Source: Bagarius yarrelli (taxonomy: Eukaryota; Chordata; Actinopteri; Siluriformes; Sisoridae). From it: 64,000 bases of DNA. Positions within the stretch are counted from its first letter, which is position 1, and the number at the start of each line of letters is the position of its first letter. The stretch is from assembly GCA_005784505.1 (NCBI GenBank), contig VCAZ01000183.1, forward strand, positions 479,576 to 543,575, given 5' to 3'. Made by a program: the position numbers and the translations under genes. Positions 22,751 through 34,780 of the stretch are shown piece after piece. Under the pieces are notes generated by a model. It did no database searches. It saw nothing but the letters and a program-made list of their open reading frames with translations, and was not told the DNA's origin.

Positions 22751-22882
22751 CAGCACCACTAACCCCTCACCGCGGGGCCCCCGAGCAAGGCCCTTACCCC
22801 TCAACTCAGTTTGATAAAAAAAATAAGAAGAAGATAAATAAATAAGTTGCTCTGCTTCTACCAAATGCCAGAAATGTAAATG
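22751..22882 (+). mobile_element. tRNA-derived SINE fragment, tail type A
   Basis: CAGCACCACTAACCCC, GGGGCCCCCGAGCAAGGCCC, then GTTGCTCTGCTTCTACCAAA and TGCCAGAAATGTAAATG. The A-box part is missing. Confidence 0.6.
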
Positions 22883-23799
22883 TGGATGAAGTGAAGTTTA
22901 GAGAGTTCGGAGTAAATGTGTGTCAAAATGACGTCAAACGACGCGTCGGACGTCTCGATTTAAACCTGTGAATAAAAAACAGTCACAATTGGTAAAATTC
23001 CAGGTGTTCGATTGATAAAAATCAGATCATCTGATAATGTTCATTAAAAAAGTGGAAAGTCTGATATAAAATGGCTTTTTCCTTTGCACCAGTAAATATG
23101 AAGTGTTGAACTGTTTTCCACTTGAGTGCACTGTTAAAAAAGGATGTCCTTCAGCTCGGTTCTCCAGAGAACGTGTGGCTTTTAGCACTGCAGTTAGTAA
23201 ATGGGTGGGATTGAGATTACTCACAGGAGCTTTTAATGGAGAGGCAGACGGAACTGGAGTTTATCTATGGGATGATGTGGAGCTGTATATAGTGCAGTCA
23301 CGGACATTAAGGACATTTAGCATTCTGTGATGGATTATTAGGCTCGGTCTGTCTCACCTTGGACTTTGTCTTATTTGTAAGAAGAGAGATCTTCCACCCT
23401 CGTACGCATTTCAGGTTAAAGCTCCACTGATTTGAGGTTCTTCATTAAATTCACATGTGGATATGTTTCTTTTAAGGCTGTGCATTTAGTATTATTTACT
23501 ATGTATAACTGATCAGTATTAGCGCCACCTCTGGCTATTATTGCCTCCACAGTGGCAATTATGAGGGTAAGAAAAACTATAATTAAGGTTTTCAGTTCTG
23601 CCCTGTTTCCAATTTAACAGTATGAAAGGTTTCAGTGAGCAAAAGGGCAGCAATTAAAAATCCAGTTGTTTTTGATTTGCCCTTCGCCGCCATCCCAAAC
23701 CGATTATACTCAGGGGGCGGGACTAATAGTGCTGATTAGTTATGCATAGTGGAGGAGTTAAACGAAATCAAACAAGGACAAATGTGTGTGTTATATCTA
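22883..23799. other. Unrecognised intergenic sequence
   Basis: No exon supported. A frame at 23103-23330 has no recognisable motif. Confidence 0.45.
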
Positions 23800-23915
23800 C
23801 ATTTAAGGCATTTGGAAGTCACCAGTATCCAGAGGGTCTTACACGCTTGGTGGTCTGTAAATTGAACCCTTGATCTTCCAATTAGCGGTCCAACACCTTA
23901 ACCACTAACCTACAG
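23800..23915 (-). mobile_element. tRNA-derived SINE fragment, inverted
   Basis: Reverse-orientation words: CATTTAAGGCATTTGG (tail), TTGAACCCTTGATCTTCCAA (B-box region) and CCAACACCTTAACCACTAAC (A-box region). The middle is shortened. Confidence 0.55.
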
Positions 23916-24662
23916 TAATAAAATAAGACACAGGCCAAATAAAGGCTTAATGACCAATCCTGCATTTCCTCCCTTTCAGATTTTAGTGAATGTTCCAAAT
24001 TCATAGCACTTTATTCTCTGAAAGGCTCTAAGCTGTCTGTGGGTTTAGGAGTCTCAGCACAGCAGGACTTCAGTCTGCCACCTGGGACATGCAGTCAGAG
24101 ACAGTCTTGCTGGGATGCTGAATTAATATGCATGAGATCCTGATGCATTTAGCCCATGCTGTCCACAACCTTAGAGGAAAATAGTGCAGTAGTGGACACA
24201 CACACACCCTGCATGCTAACAGCACTATGGCTTCATCCTGGGTGTTTGGGATTCTTTTGGATAGCAGATCCCAAAGTGGGGTCTCGAGAAACATGTCCAA
24301 CGTGTCTGTCAAAATGACAACTCACAGAGAGCACATAACATTAGATGTTATTCTAGAGCTCTTCTGCAGACCCAAGGAGGAGAGAGAGGAATCTCTCAAT
24401 AGGAATTATGGTAGACAGGAGAGGAATGTGTGCTTGGTACCTGAGGTGAGCAAATCATGTTCACAGTCATGAGGCACGACCCTTATAAATATCTTATAAA
24501 CTAATAAATAAACTGAAATTTCTTTACCAACAAACAAAAAAAGTCTTTTCTTAATTTGCTGTTATTTTCTTTCTTTTCTTTTTTTTCCTTTTCACCTGTT
24601 CTGTGCTGTTATTTTCTTTCTTTCCTTTTCACCTGTTCTGTGCTGTTATTGTTCTGTTATTG
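23916..24662. other. Unrecognised stretch, possible conserved element
   Basis: 24030-24170 is balanced in composition and carries AATTAATATGCATGAG and TGATGCATTTAGC, homeodomain/POU-like words. No coding frame. A T/C-rich stretch lies at 24556-24640. Confidence 0.3.
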
Positions 24663-24727
24663 TTTCTGGTCTGGTCTGGTCTGGTCTGGTCTGGTCTGGT
24701 CTGGTCTGGTCTGGTCTGGTCTGGTCT
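24663..24727. repeat. (GGTCT)n pentanucleotide array
   Basis: About 13 nearly perfect copies of GGTCT, preceded by two imperfect copies of a longer unit with CCTTTTCACCTGTTCTGTGC at about 24591 and 24627. Confidence 0.95.
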
Positions 24728-24784
24728 GTTCGCTTTTAGCCCTATAACCAGGGTTCCCCCCCCCCTATACCTGGTGCTACCTGA

Positions 24785-24950
24785 AGGACCGCACGCCGAC
24801 TGCTCGGTTCTTTGTTCTTTTATAGGCGCGCGGTTCAGGTGCCTCGCATTCCGCTGATTAGCGTCATGGCGGCGTTGCCTAGTAACCGCGCTCTGTTGCG
24901 CCCGCGGACGCGCCTGACCGGAAATGCGCAGAATAATTCTCCGCGAGTCC
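24785..24950. promoter_or_regulatory. Small CpG-rich patch with X-box and TATA-like motif
   Basis: About 165 bases rich in CpG in an AT-rich region. At 24874-24886 lies GTTGCCTAGTAAC, which fits the RFX X-box consensus. On the - strand a TATAAAAG (24824-24817) sits about 50 bases downstream of it. On the + strand ATG at 24866 is followed by 40 sense codons (Met-Ala-Ala-Leu-Pro-Ser-Asn start, TAA near 24990) with no match I know. It could be a promoter or a first exon of an unseen gene, or a GC-rich repeat. Confidence 0.35.
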
Positions 24951-25008
24951 GTGATGTTATGCTACCGTTTGCAATATTCCTGAATACTTAAACTTGAAAA
25001 ACCATGAG

Positions 25009-25194
25009 AAGTGGTAGTTCAGTGGTAAAGGTGTTGGACTGCTTATTGGATAATTAGGGCTTGATTCCCAGCATCATTGAGTTATGTTGGGCCCGTGAGC
25101 AAGGCCCTTAACCCCCAATTGCTCAGTTCTATAGAAAAGATCAATCTAAGTAGCTCTGGAAAAGAACGTCTGCCAAATGAAATGTAATGTAATG
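25009..25194 (+). mobile_element. tRNA-derived SINE, tail type A
   Basis: GTGGTAGTTCAGTGGTAAAG (A box), GGCTTGATTCCCAGCATC (B box), GGGCCCGTGAGCAAGGCCCT, then AGCTCTGGAAAAGAACGTCT and CAAATGAAATGTAATG. Well preserved. Confidence 0.8.
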
Positions 25195-25354
25195 TTTGTT
25201 TATATTAATATAAATGTTATTTTTATACAAATTTGATAAGTTTAATTTATATATTGCAAAAATATAAAAAAAAATAAATAAAAAATGTTTTCTACAGAAA
25301 TGTTTGTGTATGAATTATTTATTTTCGAATGTAAGTATCGCTGTTATCAATGAA

Positions 25355-28300
25355 CACTACTGCGTCCCACTACTGCATTTACTACTGCGTCCCACTACTG
25401 CACTGCATCCACTACTGCATTCACTACTGTATCCACTACTGCATCCACTACTGTATCCCACTACTGCATCACTTGCATGCACTACTGCATTCACTACTGT
25501 ATCCCACTACTGCATCCTACACTACTGTCGCATTCACTACTGTATCCACTACTGCATTCACTACTGTATCCACTACTGTCCATCCACACTACTGTATCCA
25601 CTACTGCATCCACTACTGTATCCCACTACTGCATTCCACTACTGTATCCCACTACTGCATCCCTACTGCATTCACTACTGCATCCACTACTACTCTGCAT
25701 CCACTATCCCCTGTACTCCTACACTACTGTAATCCACTACTGCATCCACTACTGTATCCCTACTACTACTGCCATTCACACTACTGCATTCACTACTGTA
25801 TCCCACTACTGCCCACTCCACTACTGCATTCACTACTGCATCCACTACTGCATCCCACTACTCTACTGCATTCACTACTGTATCCACTACTGCCATCTGT
25901 ATCCCTACTGTATCCCACTACTGCATTCACTACTGCACTGTATCCACTACGTATCCCACTACTTACTACTGTATCCACTACTGCATACTACTGTATCCCA
26001 CTGTACCCACTACTGCACTACTGCATCCACTACTGTATCCACTACTGCATTCACTACTACTGTATCCACTACTGTATCCCACTACTGCTGCATCCACTAC
26101 TGTATCCCACTACTGCATCTTGTCACTACTGTATCCACTACTGTAATCCACTACTACTACTGCATTCACTACTGTATCCACTACTGTACACCCTACTGTA
26201 TCCCACTACTGCACTTCACTACTGTACTGCATTCACTACTGTATCCACTACTGTCCCCACTACTGTCCATCCCACTACTGTATCATCCACTACTGCATCC
26301 CACTACTGTATCCCACTACTGCATCCCTACACTACTGTTATCCACTACTACTACTGCATCCACTACTGTATCACTACTGTATCCCACACTACTGCATTCA
26401 CTACTGTATCCCACTACTGTATCCCACTACTGCATCCACTACTACTGTATCCCACTACTGTATCCCACTACTACAGCCACTCTTGCACTACTGTATCCCA
26501 CTACTGCTGTATCCCACTACTACTGTATCCCACTACTGCATCCACTACTGCACTGCATATCCACTCTACTGCATTCATACTCACTACTGCATTCACTACT
26601 GTATCATCCACTACTGTATCCCACCTACTGCACTGCATCCACTACTGTAACTACTGCATCCCTACCACTACGCATTCACTACTACTGCATCCCACTACTG
26701 TATCCCACTACTGCATTCACCCACTACTGCATTCCTACTGGTATCCACTACTGTATCCCACTACTGTATCCCATGTATCCCACTACTGCATCCACTACTG
26801 TATCCACTACTGTCCCCCACTACTGCACATTCACTACTGTATCCCACTACTGCATTCACTACTGCATCCACTACTGCATTCACTACTGCATCCACTACTG
26901 TATCCCACTACTAGCATACTGCACTACTGCATTCACTACTGTATCCCACTACTGCCCACTACTTACTGCACTCCACTACTACTGCATTCACTACTGCATT
27001 CCACTACTGTATCCCACTACTGTATCCACTACTGCATCCACTACTGTATCCCACTACTGTATCCCACTACTGCATTCACTACTGCATTCACTACTGCATC
27101 CACTACTGTATCCCACTACTGCATCCACCTACCTGCACATTTACTACTGCACTACTGTACTGCGTCCCACTACTGCATTCACTACTGTATCCCACTACTG
27201 TATCCACTACTGCTTTTACTACTGCATTCACACTACTACTGCATTCACTACCTGCATTCACTACTGTATCCCACTACTGTATCCACTACTACTGCATTCA
27301 ACCACTACTGTATCCCACTACTGCATTACCCATACTGCACACTTCACTACTGCATTCACTACTGTATCCCACTACTGCATTTACTACTGCGTCCACTACT
27401 GTACACTGTACATCCACCTGTACTACTGCATTCACTACTGCATTCCATACTACTACTGCATTCACTACTGTATCCCACTACTGTATCCCACTACTGTATC
27501 CCACTACTACTGCATTCACCCACTACTGCATTCACTACTGTATCACTACTGCATTCATACTGCACTACTGTATCCACTACTGCATCCACTACTGTATCCC
27601 ACTACTGCACTACACTACTGTATCCACTACTGTTCCCACTGCTTCCACTACTGCATTCCCACTACTGCATTCACTACTGCATCCACTACGTATCCCACTA
27701 CTGCACTACTGCTACTACTGCGTCCCACTACTGTATCCCACTACTACTGCATCACACTGCATACTGCATTCACTACTGTATCCACTACTGTATCCACTAC
27801 TTCACTACTGCTTCCCATTACTGCCCATTCCACTACTGCATCCCACTACTGTATCCATCCACTACTGCATTCACTCCACTGCATTCCCCTGGTTCCCACT
27901 ACTGCACTTCACTACTGCATTCACTACTGTATCCCACTACTGTATCCACTACTGCATTCACTACTGCATTCACTACTGTATCCCACTACTGCATTCACTA
28001 CTGCATTAACTACTGCCCATCCACTGCACTACTGTATCCCACTACTGCATTCACTACTGCATTCATACTGATCACTACTGTATCCCACTACTGTATTCAC
28101 TACTGTATTCACTACTGTATCCCACTACTGTATCCCACTACTGTATTCACTACTGCATTCACTACTGCATTCTACTGCATTCACTACTGTATCCCACTAC
28201 TGCATTCACTACTGCCCATATCCACTACTGTATCCCAATACTACTGCATCCACTACTGTATTCACTACTGCATCCACTACTGTATTCACTACTGTATCCC

Positions 28301-28402
28301 ACTACTGCATCCACTACTGTATCCACTACTGCATTCACTACTGTATCCACTACTGTATCCCACTACTGCATTCACTACTGCATCCACTACTGCATTCACT
28401 AC
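25355..28402. repeat. 3-kb minisatellite, 12-13 bp unit
   Basis: The units are CATTCACTACTG (12 bp) and TATCCCACTACTG (13 bp) in mixed order, about 240 copies, with scattered truncated and longer units. None of the three + frames of the unit contains a stop (they read HYCI, TTAF/TTVS and LLHP/LLYP). An uninterrupted frame of 1020 codons therefore arises that changes between these patterns. This is not evidence of a protein. Confidence 0.95.
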
Positions 28403-29234
<832 letters not shown>

Positions 29235-29401
29235 AAGTGGTAGCTCAGAGGTTATTGGACTGAAGATCATGGATTTAATTCCCAACACCACCATGCTTGC
29301 CAATGCTGGGCCCTTGAGCAAGGCCCTTAGTCTCAACAGGTCAGTTGGATAAATATAAGTCGCTCTGGATAAGAGTGTCGACCAAATGCCGTAAATGTAA
29401 T
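29235..29401 (+). mobile_element. tRNA-derived SINE, tail type A
   Basis: AAGTGGTAGCTCAGAGGTTA, GGATTTAATTCCCAACACCA, CTGGGCCCTTGAGCAAGGCC, GTCGCTCTGGATAAGAGTGT and AAATGCCGTAAATGTAATG. It is among the best-preserved copies. Confidence 0.85.
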
Positions 29402-29697
29402 GCAACAGTGACAGTGAACGTTATGTGAACGTTTCAACGAATCAGACTTTAAAAAACCAAACTTCTTCTTTTATGTGTCTTGAATCCTGCACAATTAGAT
29501 AATTATACGCTACAGTTTCAGTTCTCTAATCTGATTGGTCGAACACCTATACACACCACACTGTTGAAAAAGTCCTTTTTCCTATAACAATAATGACTCA
29601 AGCACTAACATAAATACTTAAAGTACTTAAGTTATAAAAGTCTGGAATGATAAGATTATTTAATTACGTAGATCTGATTAAAGGAACGGAAAAAATA

Positions 29698-29850
29698 AGT
29701 AGTTAATCTGCTAATTGAAAGATCGGAGTCTGATTCTCAGCACCACCAATTTACCCGTTTGGCACTTAATCCTTAATTGCTCGGTTGTATAAAGAGATAA
29801 ATGTCAGTCGCTGTGGATAAGAACATTCGCTACATGCTGTTAATATAAAT
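29698..29850 (+). mobile_element. tRNA-derived SINE, tail type A, decayed
   Basis: CTGATTCTCAGCACCACCAA, CTTAATTGCTCGGTTGTATA, GTCAGTCGCTGTGGATAAGA and ATGCTGTTAATATAAAT. Confidence 0.65.
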
Positions 29851-30236
29851 CAGTGTGTGAGATTTTACAGTAACTTACAGTAAGATTGAAGTGTTTATAG
29901 TTCCAGGTTCCCTCTCTAATAGTCGTTATCATGAAACTGACTGTAAGATGTTTCCTCAGGTTGGAGCTGGAGTTCCTCTACACTGATATCAGCACTTGTT
30001 TTGGTCACGTTAAAGACGCCACATTATGGAACTGTGTGTTTCTCAGCTCGGAGTGTATAAACGGATTGAATTTTGAGGTCGTGTGTGTTTCTGTCTCTAC
30101 TGATATTCTCTCTTCTTCATCCTCTTTAGTCGTTATTTACTAAACTTTAATAAATGAGTGTGTTTCAGATATGAACTTCAGACGACTGCAGTCTATCGGC
30201 AGACTCGACATCTCATTATACAGAACATAATGGAGA
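29851..30236. other. No gene seen
   Basis: Unrecognised sequence. Frames at 29931-30143 and 30158-30355 lack motifs, and the second runs into a transposon fragment. Confidence 0.45.
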
Positions 30237-30375
30237 CTTCTGGGAAAAGTCTTTCCACTAGATTGGATCATGTGACTGTGGATTTGTGTTCATGCAGTTC
30301 CAATAGTATTAGTGAGATCAGACACACTCGCGGTTCCAGTGAAGAAATAAAGTAATGTTACAGTATACAGATGGA
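30237..30375 (+). mobile_element. Miniature Tc1-like element, internally deleted
   Basis: It shares AAAGTCTTTCCACTAG, GTGACTGTGGATTTGTGTTC and AGTGAGATCAGACAC with 21160-21668, then jumps to GGTTCCAGTGAAGAA and ATGTTACAGTATAC. About 210 bases of the interior are missing. Confidence 0.6.
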
Positions 30376-31465
30376 CAGATAAATAGATAGATGAAAGGGT
30401 GGATTTATTCATTCACAATCCCAAATATTGGTTAAATATATAAACAATAATTGCAGGTTTTATGGTGACCGTGTAAAGCCAGTAAGCATCACTACTGATG
30501 ATTCCAGAGAAAAACACACAGATGAATCAACAGCACGTGTAAAACCTGCCTCTTCTTCATAATGTAAATGTGATAAAGTTTTTTCTTCAATGAAAAAAGT
30601 TGCATCAGTTTCTTTTTTCTTACTAAATTACCAAACATAATTTAGCAAAACCCCAGGCTGACATTCCCTTCAGAGAAGGTCTCATGCTTGAGCTGCTTTG
30701 GAAAATGAGCTTTATGAAATTAGCTCAGCGTCAGTTCGAACCACCTGCTGCCCAAATCTGCTGCAGTGTCTGAGGGGTGCATGAGGGAGCCATAGCGTGC
30801 TAAGCAATCTTATCCCTGTTACATCAGAGTTTAACCTTCTGTAGCTGTACACCGTGAACAGTGTGTGTGTGTGTGTGTGTGTGTTTCCCAGCTACAATGT
30901 TTTAGCCACTAGATGCTGTGGATTTAGCATGATGGATCTGTAGTAAAGATAAACTCTCTGTGACTGTTAAAGGAATTTACTGTTAAAATAAACTGACTCT
31001 GGAGCCGAGCATTACTGCACAGAAAAACTCCAAGTATTTCCAGTCTTCGTTAATCCAGATTAAATGTCCACTATAACTTTAGTAGTGTATCGTGATGTGT
31101 TGACACTCATTTAAGGGTTAAAAGCATCTTTGAAATACTTTTTTGCTTACCATGGATATAAAGAGTGGTTATTTAAGCTTCTGCAGACTTCTTGTCGACT
31201 CACACGTTCTCTGCTCTGTCCGTTCTCTCATCAACTCATCAGCTGTTTGTTTTGCTAAAACACTGTGTGATTTGTGCCAAGAGACAAAATACCAATAACG
31301 TCCACATGTTCAAGCGTTTTCTTTATACAGATGTGTTATAAACATTTCCTTACTTATATTTTTACCCATTTTCTTAGCTTCACACTGTTATAAAGAGCGA
31401 CTATTTGAGTTGCTGGTTAGCTCTAACGTGTCTGATCAGTGTCTCATCGACAAAGACTCTGTCCC
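30376..31465. other. Unrecognised intergenic sequence
   Basis: (GT)n at 30861-30883. The stretch 30655-30840 is non-repetitive and balanced in composition; it might be conserved but has no coding frame. Confidence 0.35.
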
Positions 31466-32105
31466 TAATCGCATACTTACATACTATATAGTATATAAAA
31501 ACGAGTACGTGAATAGTATGTTCAAGTGTTTTAGTATGTGAAAAACAGCATGTGAAAAGTTCCCAGATAATTTCATTTAAAACATTCTAACTGGATTCCA
31601 AGGGACGGATACGTTACTATTCCACGAGTTTCCGAGAGAGACCACACGTCATATGCGGAAGTGGCAGAAAGCGTCAAAGCGACAATTGACTGCTTTAGGA
31701 AAAAACATTGTTTATTATAATTAAATGTCACATTCTTATTTAACATTGTTCAAATTAAACATAATCAAACTTTATATTCACACTGCTGTGACGCATGTCA
31801 TGTGCAGGGACACTCCTACGGGGTGGGAGGAGGGAGGACGACAGAGAACTGTTTTATCAGTAGTAACAGTAGCAGTAATGTATTAGTATGTTAGGTAAAA
31901 TTGGGGTGTTTTGGGGCCTGACCTATATATATCCTTTCACAGAGCCCAAAAGTGCTAGCGGCGCCCTTGGCCATGTGAAAATATCAACATGGAGGATGCC
32001 GTACGTCAGAATTTCATTCACACTCCCTGTAACCGTACTGTACAGAACAGATTTTCTGTTGGTCAGGCAGTCTGTACTATCTCAAATGTAGTACCTACTT
32101 AGGGT
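31466..32105. mobile_element. Candidate miniature DNA transposon
   Basis: The left end has CGCATACTTACATACTATAT and AGTATAT; the right end has TACTATCTCAAATGTAGTAC and CTACTTAGGG, loosely inverted. A piece also resembles 55220-55330 (CGTACGTCAGAATTTCATTC here, AGTACGTCCCAATTTCACTC there), so it is dispersed. Family not identified. Confidence 0.35.
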
Positions 32106-32518
32106 AAAGTGGGAAAACGTAAACTGGAAAAGAATTTCGATCAGAATCTCGATTCAGCTTTGACTGAAGAACATTTCAAAAACCTGGATTTGGGTTTGCA
32201 ATACAAGCTTTTACTGCGATTAAGACTTAAAGTATAAAAAAAACAATATTTTGTCAATAGATGAGAAAGAGAATCACTTCCAGACACCAAGACATAAAGG
32301 ACCAGATGCTTTTTTTTTCTCTTGACTTTTAGATATATTTCTTTGACATGTTTTTTTGGTGCACAATAATAAAGGCTGTGTGTCAGTCCACCTCACACTG
32401 CTCATTATATTTTAAAATAACCATGTTTAAGTAACAAAAACCCTTTCCGACACATGCTAGCATGTTACTATGGCTACTTCAGCTGAAAAATCAGCATCTA
32501 CTGTACACATTATCTGGT
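32106..32518. other. No gene seen
   Basis: AT-rich and unrecognised. Confidence 0.45.
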
Positions 32519-32957
32519 TTATATGACATTAAGGCAGGTATGTACTGTACATTTTACAGAATTAAAGGAATTTTTAATAACAGAGAGAAAAGCGATGGAT
32601 AAACGAGTCCATATGGGTTGTAACATGCGAGTGATAAGCACAAAAAGAGTCTTTGGAGAAAAAATCGTAAAAACCCACTTCAGCTGCTCCGAGGTCCATC
32701 TTTCACTGGTTATCTCCATTCCAGAGAGGGAAAATGCTGACTGTTCAGATATAATCTTTAAAATAAACACGTTCCAAGTGAAATTCAACTTTATTTTGAT
32801 GATGGATGATGATTTATTTGATAACCGCCTCGAAAGGGTCGACATGCAGCAAACAAATGCGATCTGTGGCAATCTTTCACTCCATATAAACAGTCCACAA
32901 AGCCCAGAAAACAAACATAGACCAGAAAAGCTGGAGCAGAACAAAACATTTCTGTAG
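32519..32957. other. Two overlapping antisense open frames, unassigned
   Basis: A 144-codon frame on + (32523-32957) and a 141-codon frame on - (32944-32519) overlap almost completely. Neither has a domain, signal peptide or repeat that I recognise, and no splice sites support them. The - frame is rich in Leu/Phe/Ser and Cys. Overlap of two such frames usually means at most one, and often neither, is coding. Confidence 0.2.
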
Positions 32958-33096
32958 GGTACAAACTATATCACAGGACACTCTGTGTGTGTCAGTAAAG
33001 CGGTGTGTAACAAGGATCTGATGCTGAAAATCTGCTGTGCGCAAATAATCATTCAACATCCTTAACTTAGGCTTCTTAGATCACTCCTGCCACTGA

Positions 33097-33147
<51 letters not shown>

Positions 33148-33725
33148 TCATCCAATTCACACTTTAAACAACAGTGGATGAAGGGGGTGTGAATAAAAAT
33201 GTTGCCTGGTAATTAAACAACAATTAACAATAAATACTTTAACAAATGCTCTTTGTTATATTATTATTATTATATCATTATATAACTTTCCAGAAAAAAA
33301 TATAGCTTTTGGTTTGTTTCTTTGTTTGTGATCCAGTATTCTAATATCGATCTGTTGATTGATGATTTTTTATCCGTGACTCTGAATGAGGGCGTGTGCT
33401 AAATGATGTAAATGTTAACTGATCTCACTGTTTTATTATTTACACTTAATCCTGTACTCTTCTGTTTGACCTGCCGGGATTCCCAGGCGTATTTTTATGA
33501 TGTCATACCGCTTTATTCGTCTGTATTTATATACATTGTTGGGAGGTTACAAACCGTGGCTGAATAATAAATTTTTCTCCATCAGGAACAGGGAATTTTT
33601 ACCGCTCTGTAAAATAATTTTGTTTCTAGGCAACGCCAATCAACCAAAGCTCTCTAGGCGACTGTGATTTATTTTCTCCTCCCTTTTTTCCTTTCGCATT
33701 CTGTCCTTCTCAGGTTCTCAGCCCC
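32958..33725. other. Intergenic, beyond the rerg stop codon
   Basis: It holds (CA)n at 33099-33146 and AT-rich sequence; its right part (below 33725) is probably rerg 3' UTR. AATAAA-type signals for the - strand occur at 33673-33668 and further left. Confidence 0.5.
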
Positions 33726-34154
33726 CTAGCTGCTGATTTTGGTAAGCATTTTATTGATGGCCTGCTTAACGTGCGTGGTGGAGCTACGGCGCCGACTTTT
33801 GCCCTGGACAGCACGACGACGACGCACCTCGCGGCACAGCTCGTGGAAGGCCTCTGCCACGGTGCCAGCGTTGCCTGAGGTGCCTGCTGTGCCCGAACAC
33901 GCCGAGCATTCGTAGAAGGCACACGCCATGTCGGCAGCCAGACGTTCGCCCTCCTCTGTTGCCACTTGACGCACATGCTCCAGGTCGGCCTTGTTGCCCA
34001 CTAGCACTAGGGGCACATGGCGGGGCTTCCGCACCTCCTCCAGCAGGTTGCGCAGTGGTGCCACGTCCTCGAAACTGCTTCGGTCAGTGATGTCATAGAC
34101 CAGCACGAATCCATCGCCCCATCGTATGTGACCCTCTTTCTGCAGAAAGTCTTC
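33726..34154 (-). CDS. rerg: RERG-like last exon: G4, G5 and basic C-terminus
   Basis: This exon of 429 nt encodes 142 residues and TAG. It begins E-D-F-L-Q-K-E-G-H-I-R-W-G-D-G-F and continues with LVYDITDRSSFEDV, NKADLEH (G4), AADMACAFYECSAC (G5) and ELCREVRRRR, ending HVKQAINKMLTKISS. Between ECSAC and ELCREV lies SGTAGTSGNAGTVAEAFH, a Gly/Thr/Ala-rich loop several residues longer than the mammalian RERG segment I remember. The acceptor is CAG at 34157-34155. The exon is GC-rich against AT-rich flanks. A candidate polyadenylation signal (AATAAA on the - strand, 33673-33668) lies only about 55 bases after the stop, so a longer 3' UTR is likely. Confidence 0.95.
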   Translation of the reverse strand, partial: EDFLQKEGHIRWGDGFVLVYDITDRSSFEDVAPLRNLLEEVRKPRHVPLVLVGNKADLEHVRQVATEEGERLAADMACAFYECSACSGTAGTSGNAGTVAEAFHELCREVRRRRAVQGKSRRRSSTTHVKQAINKMLTKISS

Positions 34155-34706
34155 CTGAAGGAGGGAAATAAATGCAGAAAAACAAGATATACTAATAATA
34201 CTAATAAATCTATATTCTATATTGTTTTACCAAAAAAGTGTGGATCAGGGGTCCTCAAACTGCGGCCTGGACTATTGGGCCAGACACTTTAAACAATGCC
34301 AGAGTTTGTCTGTCTGTCTGTCAGTTTATCAAGCTACGTTTTTTTTATCCAACTGAGCAGTTGAGGGTTAGGAACTTGCTCAGGGGCTCAGCAGTGGCAG
34401 TTTGGTGGTGCTGGGATTTGAACCCATAATCTTCCAATCAGCAGATCAACACATCAGCCAGATTGTTGCACAGCCCTAAAATCTGCACTTTGTTGTATTG
34501 AGCCAAAGTACAGCCGTACTATTCTAACAACAATTTACTAAAAAAATTCTAATTATATTTCTTTTATATGTTATTTAACTTTTAATGTCCCAGAAAGTGG
34601 GGAGGTGTTTCGCTCCATGCCTCTATCATACACTGTTACTGTCGAAATTAATTGTTTGATCTTATTATATTATATTTATTTAATGTAATGAGAAGAAAAG
34701 GTCAAC
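34155..34706 (-). other. rerg intron
   Basis: Contains a hAT-like end fragment at about 34246-34290 (CAGGGGTCCTCAAACTGCGG, then GGGCCAGAC) and the inverted SINE at 34345-34475. The fragment assignment is weak. Confidence 0.5.
34345..34475 (-). mobile_element. tRNA-derived SINE fragment, inverted
   Basis: In reverse: ATCCAACTGAGCAGTTGAGG, TTGCTCAGGGGCTCAGCAGT, GGTGCTGGGATTTGAACCCA and TCAGCAGATCAACACATCAG. The tail block is missing. Confidence 0.75.
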
Positions 34707-34780
34707 CTGTCCAGCTGTGTCCAGTATCTCCATGCTGACAATCTCATCATCAATACTGGCTTGATGTCTGTATGTGGACT
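34707..34780 (-). CDS. rerg: RERG-like exon: G3 box DTAGQ
   Basis: This exon of 74 nt on the - strand is preceded by a T-rich tract and AAAG and followed by GTTGAC as donor. It encodes (E)STYRHQASIDDEIVSMEILDTAGQ, which matches RERG strand beta-2, beta-3 and the DTAGQ start of switch II. The Gln equivalent to Ras Gln61 is present, so nothing here points to loss of GTP hydrolysis. The exon ends on a codon boundary, as the following exon requires. Confidence 0.92.

Noticed and set aside
25009..25194. tRNA genes at the A-box/B-box copies
   Set aside because: The boxes belong to SINE heads followed by SINE tails; no cloverleaf with acceptor stem is seen.
33710..33976. An 88-codon Arg/Ala-rich frame on the - strand
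   Set aside because: It is a shadow of the rerg last exon in another frame.
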